A stretch of DNA of 64,000 nt, from assembly GCF_900102085.1 (NCBI RefSeq), contig NZ_FMVM01000024.1, positions 1-64,000 on the forward strand. Reading direction: 5' to 3'. Position 1 is the first letter of the stretch, and each line of letters begins with the position of its first letter. Below, in pieces: positions 61,953 through 64,000 of this stretch. The notes beneath the pieces were generated by a model. The model saw nothing but the letters and a program-made list of their open reading frames with translations, ran no database searches and was not told the DNA's origin. This DNA comes from Paenibacillus polysaccharolyticus. Its GTDB lineage: Bacteria; Bacillota; Bacilli; Paenibacillales; Paenibacillaceae. A program made the translations under genes and the position numbers.

Positions 61953-62396
61953 ATGAAACATCTCACTGTAGAACCAGGTCAATCCATCGGGGGTATCCGT
62001 TTAGGCATGACACAAAATGAAGTTGAACAAACGGAAGCTTTCGGCTTTGATCCCAACGTGGAATATGATGCTCAAGGCAAAGTACATTTTATTGAATTTC
62101 ATGAAAGTGATGAGTATAAGTGTATGCTGGGTGAACTTGATCTGCTTGGCACCGAGGCTGACATTTTGATACCGCAGTTGGACGCTATTGCGCCATATGA
62201 CCGTGAAGATCCCGAGCTTGGTTGCAGTTTCCAGTTCGATCAGATCGGTTTGATCCTGTGGCGTCCGGTACCCATGACCCGAGAAGATATGAAGGAGCCG
62301 TGGTTCCTGGAGATGCCGCCTGAAATTCAACAGGATGAAATGAAACATCTCTGCTTCTCAACCGCAGCCGTGTATGCAAAAGGATATTACGAGTAA
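61953..62396 (+). CDS. hypothetical protein of 147 residues
   Basis: Acidic soluble protein. It starts MKHLTVEPGQSIGGIRLGMTQNEVEQ, a pattern seen at the start of several small stand-alone proteins of spore-formers, and is rich in Glu, Asp and Pro. GGAGGGA precedes the ATG. No membrane segment and no catalytic motif recognised. Confidence 0.7.
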   Translation: MKHLTVEPGQSIGGIRLGMTQNEVEQTEAFGFDPNVEYDAQGKVHFIEFHESDEYKCMLGELDLLGTEADILIPQLDAIAPYDREDPELGCSFQFDQIGLILWRPVPMTREDMKEPWFLEMPPEIQQDEMKHLCFSTAAVYAKGYYE

Positions 62397-62412
62397 CCTA
62401 CAACTTAAACAT

Positions 62413-62461
62413 AAAAAAGTGACCCAAGCTCAGGCACTTCAGTCCTGTCGGGTCACTTTTT
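62413..62461. terminator. bidirectional terminator between the 147-residue gene and thiC
   Basis: AAAAAAGTGACCC / GGGTCACTTTTT stem with a ~24 nt loop and T runs on both strands. Confidence 0.88.
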
Positions 62462-62474
62462 CAGTTGCGGAAGC

Positions 62475-64000
62475 TTACGACCGCGCCCGATACTCCTCAG
62501 CCTTCGCCTGCATCCCGGCGGCTACTGCTTCATCATCGTTCAGGCCGCGATCTGCGGCAAAGGCACGGATGTCCTGCGTGATGCGCATACTGCAGAACTT
62601 CGGTCCGCACATGGAGCAGAAATGTGCTTCCTTCGCCCCTTCTGCGGGTAGGGTCTCATCGTGGTAAGACAGTGCTCGTTCCGGGTCAAGTGACAGGTTA
62701 AACTGATCTCTCCAGCGGAACTCGAAGCGTGCCTTCGACAGTGCATCATCCCGGCGCTGAGCGCGTGGGTGGCCTTTGGCTAGGTCTGCGGCATGGGCAG
62801 CTATTTTATAAGCGATAACCCCTTCACGTACATCATCCTTGTTCGGAAGCCCCAGATGCTCCTTTGGAGTGACATAGCAGAGCATAGACGTACCAAACCA
62901 GCCAATCATCGCTGCCCCAATCGCAGACGTAATATGATCATATCCCGGTGCGATGTCTGTGGTCAGTGGCCCGAGCGTATAAAACGGCGCTTCCTGGCAG
63001 ATCTCCATCTGCAAATCCACATTCTCCTTGATCTTGTGCATCGGCACATGCCCCGGCCCTTCAATCATCACCTGCACATCATGCTTCCATGCAATCTGCG
63101 TTAATTCCCCAAGTGTGGCGAGCTCCGCCATCTGTGCTTCATCGTTGGCATCGTAGATGCTACCTGGACGCAGTCCGTCCCCGAGGGAGAAAGCAACGTC
63201 ATACCTTTTCATAATCTCGCAGATTTCTTCAAAATGGGTGTACAAAAAGTTCTCCTGATGATGTGCCAGGCACCACGCCGCCATAATGGACCCACCTCTA
63301 GACACTATTCCCGTCATCCGTTTCGCTGTCATCGGAATATATCGGAGCAACACACCCGCATGAATTGTAAAATAGTCCACGCCCTGCTCCGCCTGTTCAA
63401 TCAGCGTATCCCGGTACAACTCCCAAGTGAGGGCCTCCGCCTCGCCATTTACCTTCTCCAGCGCCTGATAGAGCGGCACCGTACCAATCGGCACTGGGGA
63501 GTTACGGATGATCCATTCCCGTGTGGTATGAATGTCTTTGCCTGTGGAGAGATCCATTACCGTATCCGATCCCCAGCGAACAGCCCAGGTCATCTTCTCC
63601 ACCTCCTCCTCGATAGAGGAAGATACAGCGGAATTACCTATGTTGGCGTTGATCTTCACGTGAAAATGACGCCCAATCAGCATCGGCTCACTCTCCGGGT
63701 GATTGATGTTGGATGGAAGAATAGCCCGGCCACTCGCCAGCTCCTGCCGCACGAATTCAGGCTCTACGCCTTCACGAATAGCGGCGTACTCCATCTCGGG
63801 CGTAATCAAGCCCTGTCGCGCATAATGCATCTGTGTGACAGAGCGTCCAGCCTGAGCACGTAGCGGTTGACCGCGGAATCCCGGATACTCCTCTGCCCCG
63901 GCTCTCCGTCCTCCCGCCTTCAATCCGTTATCCTCCGGCTTCACTGCGCGGCCCTCATATGCTTCAACATCACCGCGCTCCATAATCCAGTGATTTCGGA
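62475..64000 (-). CDS. thiC: phosphomethylpyrimidine synthase ThiC, 3' part (5' end outside the window)
   Basis: At least 507 residues up to the right edge; full-length ThiC is about 580-630, so the N-terminus is missing. The reading frame continues past the ATG at 63983 (IMERGDVEAYEGR fits the family internally), so that ATG is not the start. Features: NANIGNSAVSSSIEEEVEKM, SLGDGLRPGSIYDA, MIEGPGHVPMHKI, and the C-terminal iron-sulfur Cys set in CSMCGPKFCSMR. It is a radical-SAM enzyme that makes HMP-P from aminoimidazole ribotide for thiamine. The expected TPP riboswitch would lie upstream, outside the window. Confidence 0.96.
   Translation of the reverse strand, partial: RNHWIMERGDVEAYEGRAVKPEDNGLKAGGRRAGAEEYPGFRGQPLRAQAGRSVTQMHYARQGLITPEMEYAAIREGVEPEFVRQELASGRAILPSNINHPESEPMLIGRHFHVKINANIGNSAVSSSIEEEVEKMTWAVRWGSDTVMDLSTGKDIHTTREWIIRNSPVPIGTVPLYQALEKVNGEAEALTWELYRDTLIEQAEQGVDYFTIHAGVLLRYIPMTAKRMTGIVSRGGSIMAAWCLAHHQENFLYTHFEEICEIMKRYDVAFSLGDGLRPGSIYDANDEAQMAELATLGELTQIAWKHDVQVMIEGPGHVPMHKIKENVDLQMEICQEAPFYTLGPLTTDIAPGYDHITSAIGAAMIGWFGTSMLCYVTPKEHLGLPNKDDVREGVIAYKIAAHAADLAKGHPRAQRRDDALSKARFEFRWRDQFNLSLDPERALSYHDETLPAEGAKEAHFCSMCGPKFCSMRITQDIRAFAADRGLNDDEAVAAGMQAKAEEYRARS

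Overview
The window looks like chromosomal DNA of an endospore-forming Paenibacillus or close relative. It begins inside the 5' end of a 16S rRNA gene with a Bacillales-type sequence. It carries two complete gerA-type spore germinant receptor operons, GerC and solute-binding lipoproteins, YesMN/YesOPQ-type sugar-transport genes, and strong AAGGAGG ribosome sites with frequent TTG and GTG starts. Composition is mid-GC and genes face both ways. I identified the organism by pattern only, without a database search.

Layout. 1-7.3 kb: an rrn operon leaves the window on the minus strand, followed by a purine permease behind a guanine-class riboswitch, a solitary large flagellin, guaA, and a 0.9 kb spacer holding a nested inverted repeat. 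7.3-14.7 kb: a MoxR / DUF58 / transglutaminase operon, a polysaccharide deacetylase and a DedA protein. 14.8-20.1 kb: germination operon 1 (A, C, a small D-like protein, and two B permeases). 20.2-28.7 kb: a Bcp peroxiredoxin, an ABC-2 exporter, an LCP protein, a glutamate-1-semialdehyde aminotransferase, and a MocR regulator divergent from an EamA transporter. 28.8-32.5 kb: germination operon 2 (order B, A, C). 32.7-42.1 kb: a pectin/rhamnogalacturonan-type locus with a sensory-rhodopsin-transducer-like protein, a 3 x 249 bp tandem repeat, an acetylesterase, an ABC importer with a CcpA cre site, and a YesNM-type two-component system. 42.5-50 kb: a secreted SGNH hydrolase, an inositol phosphatase, uvsE, ddl and a secreted-amidase-like protein. 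50.2-52.9 kb: acnA. 53-58.2 kb: small unknown genes, a heptanucleotide microsatellite, a second nested inverted repeat, and a vanR-vanS-vanY-vanZ-like cluster without vanHAX. 58.5-64 kb: a WYL regulator, a zinc-ribbon/effector-binding protein, small unknown proteins, a racemase-like protein and the 3' part of thiC.

The clearest unexplained structures are repeats. (i) Two loci 47 kb apart (6810-7002 and 54048-54240) carry four TAACGATC octamers, two in each orientation, with identical 50/85/50 nt spacing and a span of exactly 193 nt. (ii) Three intergenic copies (44.5, 49.6 and 58.3 kb) of a 190-235 bp foldable element have imperfect terminal inverted repeats. (iii) Three tandem 249 bp GC-rich units each fold into a long hairpin plus a terminator-like stem. 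(iv) Nine perfect copies of TTTTTGG lie in a row. Gene-level oddities are the flagellin's roughly 400-residue insert, the 75-78% GC 3' third of the transglutaminase gene, and the rhodopsin-transducer homologue beside a sugar-uptake locus.
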